Origin: Roseateles sp. XES5
Lineage (GTDB): Bacteria > Pseudomonadota > Alphaproteobacteria > Rhizobiales > Rhizobiaceae
Direction: 5' to 3'
NCBI RefSeq assembly: GCF_020535545.1
Contig: NZ_CP084754.1
Span: 1 to 64,000, forward strand
DNA: 64,000 bases
Shown here: piece by piece, positions 23,641-31,633 of the stretch
How positions within the stretch are numbered: position 1 is the first letter of the stretch
Layout: the number at the start of each line of letters is the position of its first letter
Made by a program: the position numbers and the translations under genes
Notes under the pieces: generated by a model
Databases searched by the model: none
The model's input: only the letters and a program-made list of their open reading frames with translations
Told to the model about the DNA's origin: nothing

Positions 23641-24449
23641 GACCGGCCGACCCTGCGCAGCCTGGATATGCGCTCCCCCTCCATCTGGTGGACCCATGGC
23701 ATCTCGCCGCGCTCGACCATTTCCTCCAGCATCTGCCAGTCGCGCAACGTGTCCATGGAGCGCCAGAAGCCCTCATGCTTGTAGGCCATCAGCATGTCGT
23801 CCTTGATCAGCCGCTCGAAGGGCTCGAGAACCAGTTCCTCGCCCTCGCGCATGTAGTCGAATATCTCGCCGCGCATCAGGAAGTATCCGCCGTTGATCCA
23901 GATATCGGACGTGTCCGACGAGCGGAATTCACGCACCCGGCCCGCCTCGTCGATATCGGCAAGGTGGTAGGTGAGCGGGGGGCGCACCGCGAGGAAGCAG
24001 GCGATCTTGCCGCTGGCCTCGAAGCGGGCGACCATGTCGTCGAGATCGACGTCGGTCAGGCCGTCGCTGTAATTGGCCAGGAAGATGCGCTCGCCCCTGA
24101 CCTGTTCGCGCACCGCCCAGAGGCGTTCTCCGATATTGCGCCAGATGCCGGTATCGATCAGCGCGATACGCCAGTGCTCCTGTGCCTCGCCGAGCAGCTC
24201 CACCCGCCCCTCCCCGGACACGATGCAATCCGAGAAGGTCTGCGGCCGGCAGTTGAGGAAGAAGTCCTTGATGACGTTCGCCTTGTAACCGAGGCAAAGC
24301 GTGAAGTCGTCGTGGCCGTAGGAGGCGTAGTACTGCATGACATGGCGCAGGATCGGCTGCGCACCGAGCGGGATCATGGGCTTGGGCACGGCTTCCGAAT
24401 ATTCGCGGATGCGTGTTCCACGCCCGCCGCAGAAAAGCACGACCTTCAT
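23637..24449 (-). CDS. Sugar-1-phosphate nucleotidyltransferase (glucose-1-phosphate cytidylyltransferase-like)
   Basis: 270 residues. The N-terminal signature VVLFCGGRGTRIREYSEAVP followed by KPMIPLG is the nucleotidyltransferase loop; the 'GGxGTR-(I/L)-xE' form and NYSDGLTDVDL (metal-binding Asp), plus INGGYFLM and the 'WRSMDTLRD' stretch, are most like RfbF-type CTP:glucose-1-phosphate enzymes. The expected product is a CDP- or similar activated hexose. However, no CDP-glucose 4,6-dehydratase is in the window. Overlaps the methyltransferase stop (ATGA) and the PIG-L start, indicating tight coupling. Confidence 0.85.
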   Translation of the reverse strand: MKVVLFCGGRGTRIREYSEAVPKPMIPLGAQPILRHVMQYYASYGHDDFTLCLGYKANVIKDFFLNCRPQTFSDCIVSGEGRVELLGEAQEHWRIALIDTGIWRNIGERLWAVREQVRGERIFLANYSDGLTDVDLDDMVARFEASGKIACFLAVRPPLTYHLADIDEAGRVREFRSSDTSDIWINGGYFLMRGEIFDYMREGEELVLEPFERLIKDDMLMAYKHEGFWRSMDTLRDWQMLEEMVERGEMPWVHQMEGERISRLRRVGRS

Positions 24450-25741
24450 GACAGGTCCTCCAGGGGATCGACGACGGCGACCTCGGGAATGGGGACGATG
24501 AATTTCGCGCCCCAGCTACCGACATGGCGCATCTGGGCCACGATCTCGGCTTTCAGGTTCCAGGGCAGGATCAGGATGTAATCCGGTCGGTGGAGATCGA
24601 TCGCCTCGACGGGCAGGATGGGAATATGCATGCCCGGCGTGAAGCGGCCGTGCTTGTAGGGATTGCGGTCCACGGTAAAGTCGAGGAAATCCGTGCCGAT
24701 CCCGCAATAGTTCAGGAGCGTGTTGCCCTTGCCGGGCGCGCCGTAGCCGCAGATGCTCGCCCCCCGCTCCTTCACGCTGATGAGGAAATAGAGCAGGTTG
24801 CGCTTTGCCTGCCGCGCGCGCGTGGAGAAGGACGTGTAGGCCTCCACGCCATGCAGCCCGGACCGGCGCTCCCGCTCCAGGAGAGTGCCGACATTCGAGC
24901 TGATCACCCCCGAGCGCCCCGCATGACCGAGATAGACGCGCAGCGATCCCCCATGGGTCGGCAGCTCCTCGACGTCGAAAATTTCGAGGCCATGCAGCCG
25001 GGCGGCGACTTGCACCGTGAACAGGGAGAAATACGAGAAATGCTCGTGATAGATCGTGTCGAACTGGTTCTGCGCGATCAGCGTCGCGACATGGGGGAAC
25101 TCCAGCGTCACGACACCCTCGGGCTTGAGGATGCGCTTCATGCCGCTCAGGAAGTCGTTGATGTCGGGCACCTGGGCCAGCACGTTGTTGGCGACGATCA
25201 GGTCGGCCTTCTGGCCGGCGGCCAACATGTCGCCGGCAAGACGCTTGCCGAAGAAAGCGGTCTTCGTCGGTATGTTGCGGGCGATTGCCACCTCGGCGAC
25301 ATTGACCGCCGGTTCGATACCGAGCACGGGTATACCCCGCGCAACCAAATGCTGCAGGAGATAGCCGTCGTTGCTGGCGATCTCGACAACGAAGCTGCGC
25401 GCATTGAGGGAAAAGCGATCGATCATCCGTTCGCAATAGCGCTCCGCATGCGCCACCCAACTCGTGGAATAGGAGGAGAAGTACGCATATTCCTCGAAGA
25501 TGCTCTCCCGGCTGACATGTTCCTCCAGCTGCACCAGCATGCATTCTTCGCACACGCGAACATGCAGCGGATAATATGCCTCCATCAGGCCGAGTTCGCT
25601 TTCCTGGCGGAAACTTTCGCACGGCGGCGACATGCCGAGATCGACGACGGTATGTTTCAAGGCTCTTCCGCACAGCCGGCACGCGGGTCTCAGCGATGGG
25701 CTGTGGGATTGCGAGAGCGACTGGCTGGCCTGAAAACTCAT
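24446..25741 (-). CDS. NDP-sugar C-methyltransferase-like SAM enzyme
   Basis: 431 residues from ATG 25741, which has GGAGG upstream. The N-terminal zinc site is formed by CRLCG and VCEEC (about residues 22-72), typical of the TylCIII/NovU sugar C-methyltransferase family. The SAM-binding domain has VVEIASNDGYLLQHLVARGI and LIVANNVLAQVPD; the catalytic stretch TIYHEHFSYFSLFTV is characteristic (Y-H-E-H). The C-terminal putative NDP-sugar-associated domain includes GYGAPGKGNTLLNYCGIG. It presumably adds a methyl branch to a 4-keto nucleotide sugar, giving a branched-chain deoxysugar. First gene of the unit with nucleotidyltransferase and deacetylase. Confidence 0.88.
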   Translation of the reverse strand: MSFQASQSLSQSHSPSLRPACRLCGRALKHTVVDLGMSPPCESFRQESELGLMEAYYPLHVRVCEECMLVQLEEHVSRESIFEEYAYFSSYSTSWVAHAERYCERMIDRFSLNARSFVVEIASNDGYLLQHLVARGIPVLGIEPAVNVAEVAIARNIPTKTAFFGKRLAGDMLAAGQKADLIVANNVLAQVPDINDFLSGMKRILKPEGVVTLEFPHVATLIAQNQFDTIYHEHFSYFSLFTVQVAARLHGLEIFDVEELPTHGGSLRVYLGHAGRSGVISSNVGTLLERERRSGLHGVEAYTSFSTRARQAKRNLLYFLISVKERGASICGYGAPGKGNTLLNYCGIGTDFLDFTVDRNPYKHGRFTPGMHIPILPVEAIDLHRPDYILILPWNLKAEIVAQMRHVGSWGAKFIVPIPEVAVVDPLEDLS

Positions 25742-26032
25742 GGCAACGCCTCCAAGGAGATACCCGGTCCGGACCGAAGGAGGAGGCGATCGAAGATAGC
25801 CTATCCGCAAGGGGACCGTTTCTCGACGTGGTTGCCAGATTAAGCAGGGAATACGAAGGCTGCCATACTACCTTGCGAACACCGTCCCTATCCGAAAGGC
25901 GTAGCCTTGTGAAACATGCATAAGCGGATGTTAACCACCTTGACGCCGCGGCCTTTGCAATACGCCGGAAACCGTACTTGGCAGACGGCTTGTATCCGTC
26001 AGGATCGTGGAACACGGGCAGAGGAGAAACCA

Positions 26033-26578
26033 ATGCTGTTCACCAGAACCGATCTCGACGGCGTGTGGCTTATCGAGGCGTTGCCGATCGTCGATGCGCG
26101 AGGCTCATTCGCCAGGACCTTCTGCATCGACGAAATGGAAGCACTGGCGCTCGAGAACCGTTTCGTCCAGCACAGCCTCTCTCGTTCGACGCAGAAGCAC
26201 ACACTTCGCGGCCTGCATTTCCAACGCGTACCGCACCGGGAGGTGAAGCTGGTATCCTGCCTGAAGGGTGCGATCTGGGACGTGGCCGTCGATCTGCGCC
26301 CGCAATCGCGCGGCTACTGCCACTGGACGGCGGCGGAACTCAGCGCCGAAAACATGCGCCAGCTCTATATTCCGGAAGGCTTCGCGCATGGTTTCCTGTC
26401 GCTGACCGAGGATGCCGTCGTCGGCTATCTCATCTCGGCGCGCTACGATCCTGACGCTGCTGCCGGCGTGCGCTACGACGATCCCGCCCTTGCGATAGAC
26501 TGGCCGGCAAAGCCGGCCGTAATGTCGGAAAAGGACCGGAACTGGCCGCTTCTTGCGGAATGCGAATTTCATGCCTGA
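26033..26578 (+). CDS. dTDP-4-dehydrorhamnose 3,5-epimerase-like (RmlC family)
   Basis: 181 residues from ATG 26033, preceded by GAGGAG. The cupin core shows DARGSFARTFCIDEMEAL, QHSLSRSTQKHTLRGLHFQR (the catalytic His lies in LRGLHFQ), GAIWDVAVDLRPQSR and YIPEGFAHGFLSLTEDA, all diagnostic of RmlC-like epimerases. RmlA, RmlB and RmlD are not nearby, and the gene is adjacent to the cytidylyltransferase/C-methyltransferase unit, so it more likely epimerises an intermediate of that cassette than dTDP-rhamnose. It is divergent from the methyltransferase and converges with the DUF4910 gene, overlapping its 3' end by 10 nt. Confidence 0.87.
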   Translation: MLFTRTDLDGVWLIEALPIVDARGSFARTFCIDEMEALALENRFVQHSLSRSTQKHTLRGLHFQRVPHREVKLVSCLKGAIWDVAVDLRPQSRGYCHWTAAELSAENMRQLYIPEGFAHGFLSLTEDAVVGYLISARYDPDAAAGVRYDDPALAIDWPAKPAVMSEKDRNWPLLAECEFHA

Positions 26579-27894
26579 GACTTGCCGAGCAGTCCGCACG
26601 CCTCGAGCCGTGTGGCGGCGGCGGCAATCGCCGAGAACGGCAATCCGGAGCGGCGGGCAATGTCGAGCAGGCAATGGCTGCCGTCGGCAAGGTTCAACAC
26701 CCAGAGGTAGGCCATGGTGATATCCGAGGTCGCCGTGTGACCGCCCGTCGCCGAATAAAGCCCCCGTCGCCCGAGTTGCGGCTCTCCCTTCGGCGAGAGG
26801 TTGAGGGGTATGCGGTCGGTTTCGAGGATGTCGACGACATCCATGATCATGCGAAAGGAGGAGGCAAGGTGCTCCGGCCGTACGAAATCCAGATCATCCG
26901 CCGAGGTATGATATTCGGGAAAGGTTCCAAAGGCGCTGCGCTGGAGAAGGCCGACCGGCAGGTTGAAGCCCGGCGAGCAGAACTGCCGCTCGTCATAACC
27001 GAAAGGACTGAAGTCACGCATCGTCACCTCCCGGCCGTCACAGCGCACGGCTTCCATGGCCCGGTCGATCGTCGCATCGCCGCGGCGGCTGCGCTTGTAG
27101 ACCGGACCGCCGCCGTCGCCGATGCAGGAGACGACGAGGCCGTGATCGATACGGGAAAGCCCCGCCTCGTTCCCGGCAAGCCAGCAGAGCGCGCCGATCG
27201 TGCCCGGCGCGAAGAGGAAGCGGTAACCGAACCGGTTGCGGCGCGCCGCAAGGGTCCTGGCGACGCGCGCGAGCACCGCAAGGCCGGAGCAATTGTCGTT
27301 GGCAAGCGAGGGGTGGCAGATATGGGCGGTCAGCAGCACCTCGCGCCCGGTTTCGCCCGGCAGGAAGACCTCGCCATAGGTCAGCGCGCCGTCGGCAAGC
27401 GTAGTGTCGATGAAGACGTCGTATTCTCCGTCCTCCAGCGCGAGATATTCGCGGTGCGCCATGCAGAACCCCCAGTTCCGGCTGTAGTAGCTGGTCCGGT
27501 AGGGAATGAGGTCCGGCTGGTCCGGCAACGTATGGATATGCGTGCGAAGCTCGCATAGCGGCATGCGGCGCGCGACGGGTTCGCTGTAGCCGACGAGATG
27601 CAGGTTGGATGCAGCGAGATCGACCACGACCTTGCCGCTCGCCGCCCGGACATAGGCGCCGCGCACGGTCCACTCCTGCGGCACGGTCCAGTCGAAAACC
27701 TGGGTGCCTGAAGGCACCTCGCGGACCGCGACATCGACATGCTCCGACAGGATCGCGAGGGTGCGGCGCACGCCCTCGCCCGTGATGCTGCGGCAGATCG
27801 GAAAAAGCCGGGAGACGAGCGCGTGGAGTTCACCGCCGATATCAGCCGTGCCGTCCGCCGATGGCTGGGGCCGTGCCGCCTCGTTCATCGCCAT
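26569..27894 (-). CDS. DUF4910 aminopeptidase-like protein
   Basis: 441 residues. The N-terminal segment SRLFPICRSITGEGVRRTLA is a hallmark of the DUF4910 (polysaccharide-locus aminopeptidase-like) family. Zinc-peptidase-type motifs include LTAHICHPSLANDNCSGLAV (His and Asp ligands), GTIGALCWLAGNE, YDERQFCSPGF and EYHTSADDLDFV (His near the C-terminal part). A winged-helix-like tail ends the protein. Such proteins recur in surface polysaccharide loci with SDR, aminotransferase and PIG-L genes; the reaction is not established, but hydrolysis of an amide or peptide bond on a sugar derivative is plausible. Overlap with the convergent epimerase gene is 10 nt; it starts 3 nt after the SDR stop. 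Confidence 0.82.
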   Translation of the reverse strand: MAMNEAARPQPSADGTADIGGELHALVSRLFPICRSITGEGVRRTLAILSEHVDVAVREVPSGTQVFDWTVPQEWTVRGAYVRAASGKVVVDLAASNLHLVGYSEPVARRMPLCELRTHIHTLPDQPDLIPYRTSYYSRNWGFCMAHREYLALEDGEYDVFIDTTLADGALTYGEVFLPGETGREVLLTAHICHPSLANDNCSGLAVLARVARTLAARRNRFGYRFLFAPGTIGALCWLAGNEAGLSRIDHGLVVSCIGDGGGPVYKRSRRGDATIDRAMEAVRCDGREVTMRDFSPFGYDERQFCSPGFNLPVGLLQRSAFGTFPEYHTSADDLDFVRPEHLASSFRMIMDVVDILETDRIPLNLSPKGEPQLGRRGLYSATGGHTATSDITMAYLWVLNLADGSHCLLDIARRSGLPFSAIAAAATRLEACGLLGKSQA

Positions 27895-27897
27895 CCC

Positions 27898-28968
27898 TCA
27901 CGCGTGCGCCGCCAGCGTGTCCGCCAGGGCCTTCACCGCCGGCCGCCACCTGAGGTTCCGGTCGAGCGTGTTGCTGGCGAGAAGCGCGCGGATATGGCCG
28001 ATGCGTTGATAACGGGGCCCTTCAAATTCCTGGAGCGTGAGGCCTGCGCCACGATAGGCGTCGTGAAGCTGCCTGGCCCCGGCCACCACGTCCCACTGCG
28101 GACGGAAGGCCGGCAGGGTTCGCGCGATCTTGCCGAAATCGACGCGGTAGGAGCGCGCATCCGGCCCCGCCTCGCTGGCATATTCCAGCCGGCAGTCTGG
28201 CACGGTCCGGGCCACCACGTCGGCAATGTCGCGGACCTGGTAGTTGTGCTCCGTCCGGCCGACATTGAACGCTTCGGCGAAGACCGCTTCCGTCGGTGCT
28301 TCGAGCGCTGCGAGAAAGGCGCCGGAGATGTCCTCGACATGGACGATCGGCCGCCAGGGCGTGCCGTCCGATTTCAGCAGGATGACGCCGCGCGTCACGG
28401 CCCAGGCGACGAGATTGTTGAGCACGATATCGAAACGCAGCATGGGCGACAGGCCATAGGCCGTCGCCGGCCGCAGGAATACCGGGCAGAAGCCGGCGTC
28501 CGCCAGCCCGGCGATGTCCGCTTCCGCCATCACCTTGGAGCGGCCATAGGCCGAAACCGGATTGAGCGGCGCGTCCTCCGCGACGAGGTCTTCGCCGGCA
28601 AGGCCATAGTTGCTGCAAGAGGAGGCGAAGAGGAAGCGGGCGACACCGGCCTGCTTGGCTGCCCGCGCGACGCGCACGCTGCCCTTGTGGTTGATGTCGT
28701 AGGTTACATCGGGATCGAGATTGCTCAACGGATCGTTCGACAACGCCGCAAGATGGATGACGGCATCGAATCCCTCGAGGTCCTCGGGCGTTATATCCCT
28801 GACGTCCTTGAGCGTAGATGGAACCTCCGTCATGGTCCCGCCGGGCGCGTAGCCGCAGCGCCGGTAGAGCCTGCTGTCGTAGCCATGGACCTCATGGCCC
28901 GCCCGCAGCAGGATCGGAACCATCACTGCACCGATATAGCCCTGGTGTCCCGTTACAAGCACCTTCAT
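27898..28968 (-). CDS. NAD-dependent epimerase/dehydratase (SDR family)
   Basis: 356 residues. The dinucleotide motif [20 protein letters not shown], the serine region [17 protein letters not shown] and the catalytic pair YGRSK (about residue 141) identify an extended SDR acting on nucleotide sugars; [18 protein letters not shown] is typical of the subfamily. Substrate cannot be assigned: dehydratase, epimerase and reductase are all possible. It lies between the class III aminotransferase (98-nt gap) and the DUF4910 gene (3-nt gap) on the same strand and is part of the unassigned sugar cassette. Confidence 0.88.
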   Translation of the reverse strand: MKVLVTGHQGYIGAVMVPILLRAGHEVHGYDSRLYRRCGYAPGGTMTEVPSTLKDVRDITPEDLEGFDAVIHLAALSNDPLSNLDPDVTYDINHKGSVRVARAAKQAGVARFLFASSCSNYGLAGEDLVAEDAPLNPVSAYGRSKVMAEADIAGLADAGFCPVFLRPATAYGLSPMLRFDIVLNNLVAWAVTRGVILLKSDGTPWRPIVHVEDISGAFLAALEAPTEAVFAEAFNVGRTEHNYQVRDIADVVARTVPDCRLEYASEAGPDARSYRVDFGKIARTLPAFRPQWDVVAGARQLHDAYRGAGLTLQEFEGPRYQRIGHIRALLASNTLDRNLRWRPAVKALADTLAAHA

Positions 28969-29066
28969 GTCCGCATCTCCCGGCCTCGTTGCTGAAGGAA
29001 GATGCTACGGCGGCGCGCCGCGGACCACGATTGACGACAAAGACGGCGGCGCGCACCCGAAAGGCG

Positions 29067-30476
29067 TTATCGGCCGCCCGCCCTACCGCTTTCGGACAGG
29101 CTCAGGCGGTCTGCCTTCGCCACCGGCGTCCCGGCGCAGGGCTTGGCCTCGGTGTTATAGCGGCGGAACACGACATCCGAGGGGCGGCCGACCAGATAGT
29201 TCTCGATACCGTGGTCGAGGGCGAGGCGATAGACGCCGAGCGCGCCGTCGAAGGCTTCCACGGTCTGGTCGATCTCGTCGTTGCCATGCGTGTAACTCAC
29301 CACGAGCGATGGCGCGAGCACGCCGCGGCGGATGGTTTCCTGCAGCAGGAGCGTTCGGAATGCCTGCGAGGACGTACCATCCCTGCCCTTCGTGAAATAG
29401 GACAGGCAGGCGGGGTGACCCGTCACGCCGACGAAACGCTGCAAGCCGTGGCGGACAATCGCCTGCTCGATGCCGGCCTTGAGCCGCAGTCCCTGGCTGC
29501 GCAGATGAGGAATGACCGGCTCCTGCGCGTAGACATGCATGGTGGCGATCGCTGCCGCCATGGCATGGGTTTCGGCGCCATGGGTCGTCGACAGCAGGAA
29601 GACGCGAGGCCTCTCGGTCTGCTCGATACCGCCAAGCGCCATGAATTCGCGTTTGCCGGCGAGCGCGGAGATGGCGAAACCGTTGCCAAGCGCCTTGCCG
29701 AAGCAGGAGAGATCCGGCTGCAGCCGATAATAGTCCTGCGCGCCGCCGCGCGCCCAGCGGAAGCCGGTGATCATCTCGTCGAGAATGAACAGCGCGCCGT
29801 TGCGATGGCAAAGCGCCTGCAGGTCGTGCAGATAGCCCTCCGCCGGCTCGTCGCCGCGCGAGGCTTCGAGAATGAGGGCGGCAATCCTGCCCGGATGGCG
29901 AGCGAACAGATCGCGCGCATCAGCGAGGTCGTTGTAGCGGAAGCCGAGCGTCAGGTCCCGGACGGCCGCAGGAATGCCCGCATTCATCTCGGTCGTGCCG
30001 ATGAACCAGTCGTCGGTCGAAAAGAACGGATGGTCAAGGCATCGCGCGACGAGGTCCCTGCCCGTCGCCGCCCGCGCAAGACGGATCGCCGCCGACGTCG
30101 CGTCCGAGCCGTCCTTGCAGAACTTGACCATGTCCGCGCCCGGGACCATCTGAAGGAAAGTCGCGGCGCAGTCGATCTCGATGCGTGCTGGCCGCGTGAA
30201 GTTGCAGCCGAGTTCCAGTTGCCGCGCGACGGCATCCACGACATGGCGATAGGCGTGCCCGAGGCCGACCGCGCGGTTGCCCATGCCGTATTCGATATAG
30301 GCGTTGCCGTCGGCGTCCCACACATGGCAACCGTAACCGTTGACGATGAAACCCGGTGACAGGACCGGATATTGGTCGTCGCCCTTGGCATAGGTGTGCG
30401 CCCCGCCAGGGATGATGCGGTGCGCGCGCCGGCGAAGCCGGTCGGATTTCTCGAAGTCCTGAATGAATGCGTCCAT
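29067..30476 (-). CDS. Class III aminotransferase (glutamate-1-semialdehyde aminomutase-like)
   Basis: 469 residues. The PLP enzyme starts with YQNDFEKSDR-like sequence (MDAFIQDFEKSDRLRRRAHR), IIPGGAHTYAKGDDQYPVL, then VNGYGCHVWDADGNAYIEYG. The cofactor pocket includes ALFILDEMITGFRWARGGAQ, and the PLP-binding Lys is in LSCFGKALGNGFAISALAG. This is the HemL-like branch often found in polysaccharide loci, where it transaminates a keto-sugar or amino-aldehyde, not the tetrapyrrole precursor. It is the first gene of the minus-strand unit with the SDR and the DUF4910 protein. Confidence 0.88.
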   Translation of the reverse strand: MDAFIQDFEKSDRLRRRAHRIIPGGAHTYAKGDDQYPVLSPGFIVNGYGCHVWDADGNAYIEYGMGNRAVGLGHAYRHVVDAVARQLELGCNFTRPARIEIDCAATFLQMVPGADMVKFCKDGSDATSAAIRLARAATGRDLVARCLDHPFFSTDDWFIGTTEMNAGIPAAVRDLTLGFRYNDLADARDLFARHPGRIAALILEASRGDEPAEGYLHDLQALCHRNGALFILDEMITGFRWARGGAQDYYRLQPDLSCFGKALGNGFAISALAGKREFMALGGIEQTERPRVFLLSTTHGAETHAMAAAIATMHVYAQEPVIPHLRSQGLRLKAGIEQAIVRHGLQRFVGVTGHPACLSYFTKGRDGTSSQAFRTLLLQETIRRGVLAPSLVVSYTHGNDEIDQTVEAFDGALGVYRLALDHGIENYLVGRPSDVVFRRYNTEAKPCAGTPVAKADRLSLSESGRAGGR

Positions 30477-30579
30477 CTTGCCCTCCCGGGCCTTTCAGCC
30501 CTTCCGGGCACTATCGCCCCATCCACGGCGCGCGCATCCGCGCTTTTGGTGGAGGGAACATGGCCGATAGGCGTAGGGA

Positions 30580-31329
30580 TCAGTTGTAGAGCTCGTTGAG
30601 CTTGAAGATCACTTCCGTCCGATTGCGGACCTTCAACTTCTTCATGATGTTACGGATGTGGACCTTGACCGTACTTTCGCGCAGCTCGAGCTCATAAGCG
30701 ATGATCTTGTTGGCCTTGCCGAGTTTGAGCATCGCAATCACGTCCTCCTCCCGGCAAGTGAAGATCTCGGCCCGCTTGCGCTCCTGCTGATCGGCAGCCG
30801 ACATCAGCCTGCGCAGTTCCGGCAGGCTCTCGGTGGAGATGAAGACGCCGCCTGAAAGCGCAAGCGAGATCGCCTTCACGCAGACGGAGATGCCGACCGC
30901 CGAGGGGATGAACCCCCTGACACCAAGATCCAGCACCGTCAGCACCTGCCGCAGGTCATGGTTGTCGGAAAGGATGATGACTGGCAGATCCGGGAACCGC
31001 GAAACGAGCATGCGGATGTTGCTCTCGATACGCGGCTCGGTACAATCACGGCTACCGACATTGAGCAACACACCGGTCGATGCCTCGGTATGCTTCGACA
31101 TCCAGGCTTCAATGGAGTTGAAGAGCACGATGGTCATGTCGAGACCGTGCGACACAAGACTCTGAGAAAGACATTCGCGGTCAAGCGTCCGTTCGTCGAT
31201 CATGTCGAGGACGCGCATGCTTTCCAACGCGCTCCTTACCGGAGCGACGGACTTGAAAGCCGCCAACCGCAGCGTCCCGTTCAAGGCCGCCCGATGACCC
31301 GACCCGTTTATTCCTCCGACCTCGACCAC
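30580..31329 (-). CDS. LuxR-family transcriptional regulator, paralogue 2
   Basis: About 249 residues if the GTG at 31329 (AAGGA eight nt upstream) is used; the frame is open to 31386 with a TTG. The C-terminal LuxR helix-turn-helix reads LGKANKIIAYELELRESTVK then VHIRNIMKKLKVRNRTEVIF. The central pseudo-receiver has VIILSDNHDLRQVLTVLDLG and VRGFIPSAVGI and, as in the paralogue at 22119, shares RTLDREC and NVGSRD-type segments. The two regulators flank the unassigned sugar cassette. It is divergent from the large hybrid sensor, across an AT-rich gap, suggesting mutual regulation or response to its signal. Confidence 0.82.
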   Translation of the reverse strand: MVEVGGINGSGHRAALNGTLRLAAFKSVAPVRSALESMRVLDMIDERTLDRECLSQSLVSHGLDMTIVLFNSIEAWMSKHTEASTGVLLNVGSRDCTEPRIESNIRMLVSRFPDLPVIILSDNHDLRQVLTVLDLGVRGFIPSAVGISVCVKAISLALSGGVFISTESLPELRRLMSAADQQERKRAEIFTCREEDVIAMLKLGKANKIIAYELELRESTVKVHIRNIMKKLKVRNRTEVIFKLNELYN

Positions 31330-31633
31330 AACAGGAATCCTTAGAATTGATAAATCAGAGGGAGAGAGCTTATTTCCGCAAAACAAGTTTAAGTCGCATA
31401 AAAATACTTTCTCGCGCAGCGAGAAGTGTAGTTACGGTGGAAACAATATTGACGTCTCCAGGCGATATTTTTTGCAATCTTAAATCTATATCAAAAAAGA
31501 TGCCCGCGAACAGATTCGGAAAATACGTACAGCCCAGGGTATGCAATTCGGCTTGGGCTGTTTATACTGTGTACGAACCGACACACGCATGTTGAACGCT
31601 CAAAATGTGTGCAGAATCCCTGAGATTGCATCC
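31330..31633. promoter_or_regulatory. AT-rich divergent intergenic region with an inverted repeat
   Basis: Between the LuxR gene and the giant hybrid sensor. The part from about 31370 to 31520 is AT-rich. An 8-bp inverted repeat, ACAGCCCA at 31529-31536 and TGGGCTGT at 31554-31561, lies 72 nt before the hybrid sensor start and is a candidate operator or leader hairpin. A shorter repeat TCTCGC-GCA-GCGAGA is near 31412. Promoters for both genes must lie here, but no clear consensus boxes stand out. Confidence 0.45.

Noticed and set aside
24516..26033. Minus-strand frame of 505 codons over the methyltransferase
   Set aside because: Arg/Pro-rich shadow of the methyltransferase gene, whose real frame has clear motifs.
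26033..26578. RmlC as part of a dTDP-rhamnose pathway
   Set aside because: rmlA, rmlB and rmlD are absent nearby, and the gene is embedded in a CTP-type cassette.
29067..30476. Class III aminotransferase as HemL (tetrapyrrole synthesis)
   Set aside because: Context is a sugar cassette and the sequence fits the polysaccharide-locus branch; a haem function on this replicon is unlikely.
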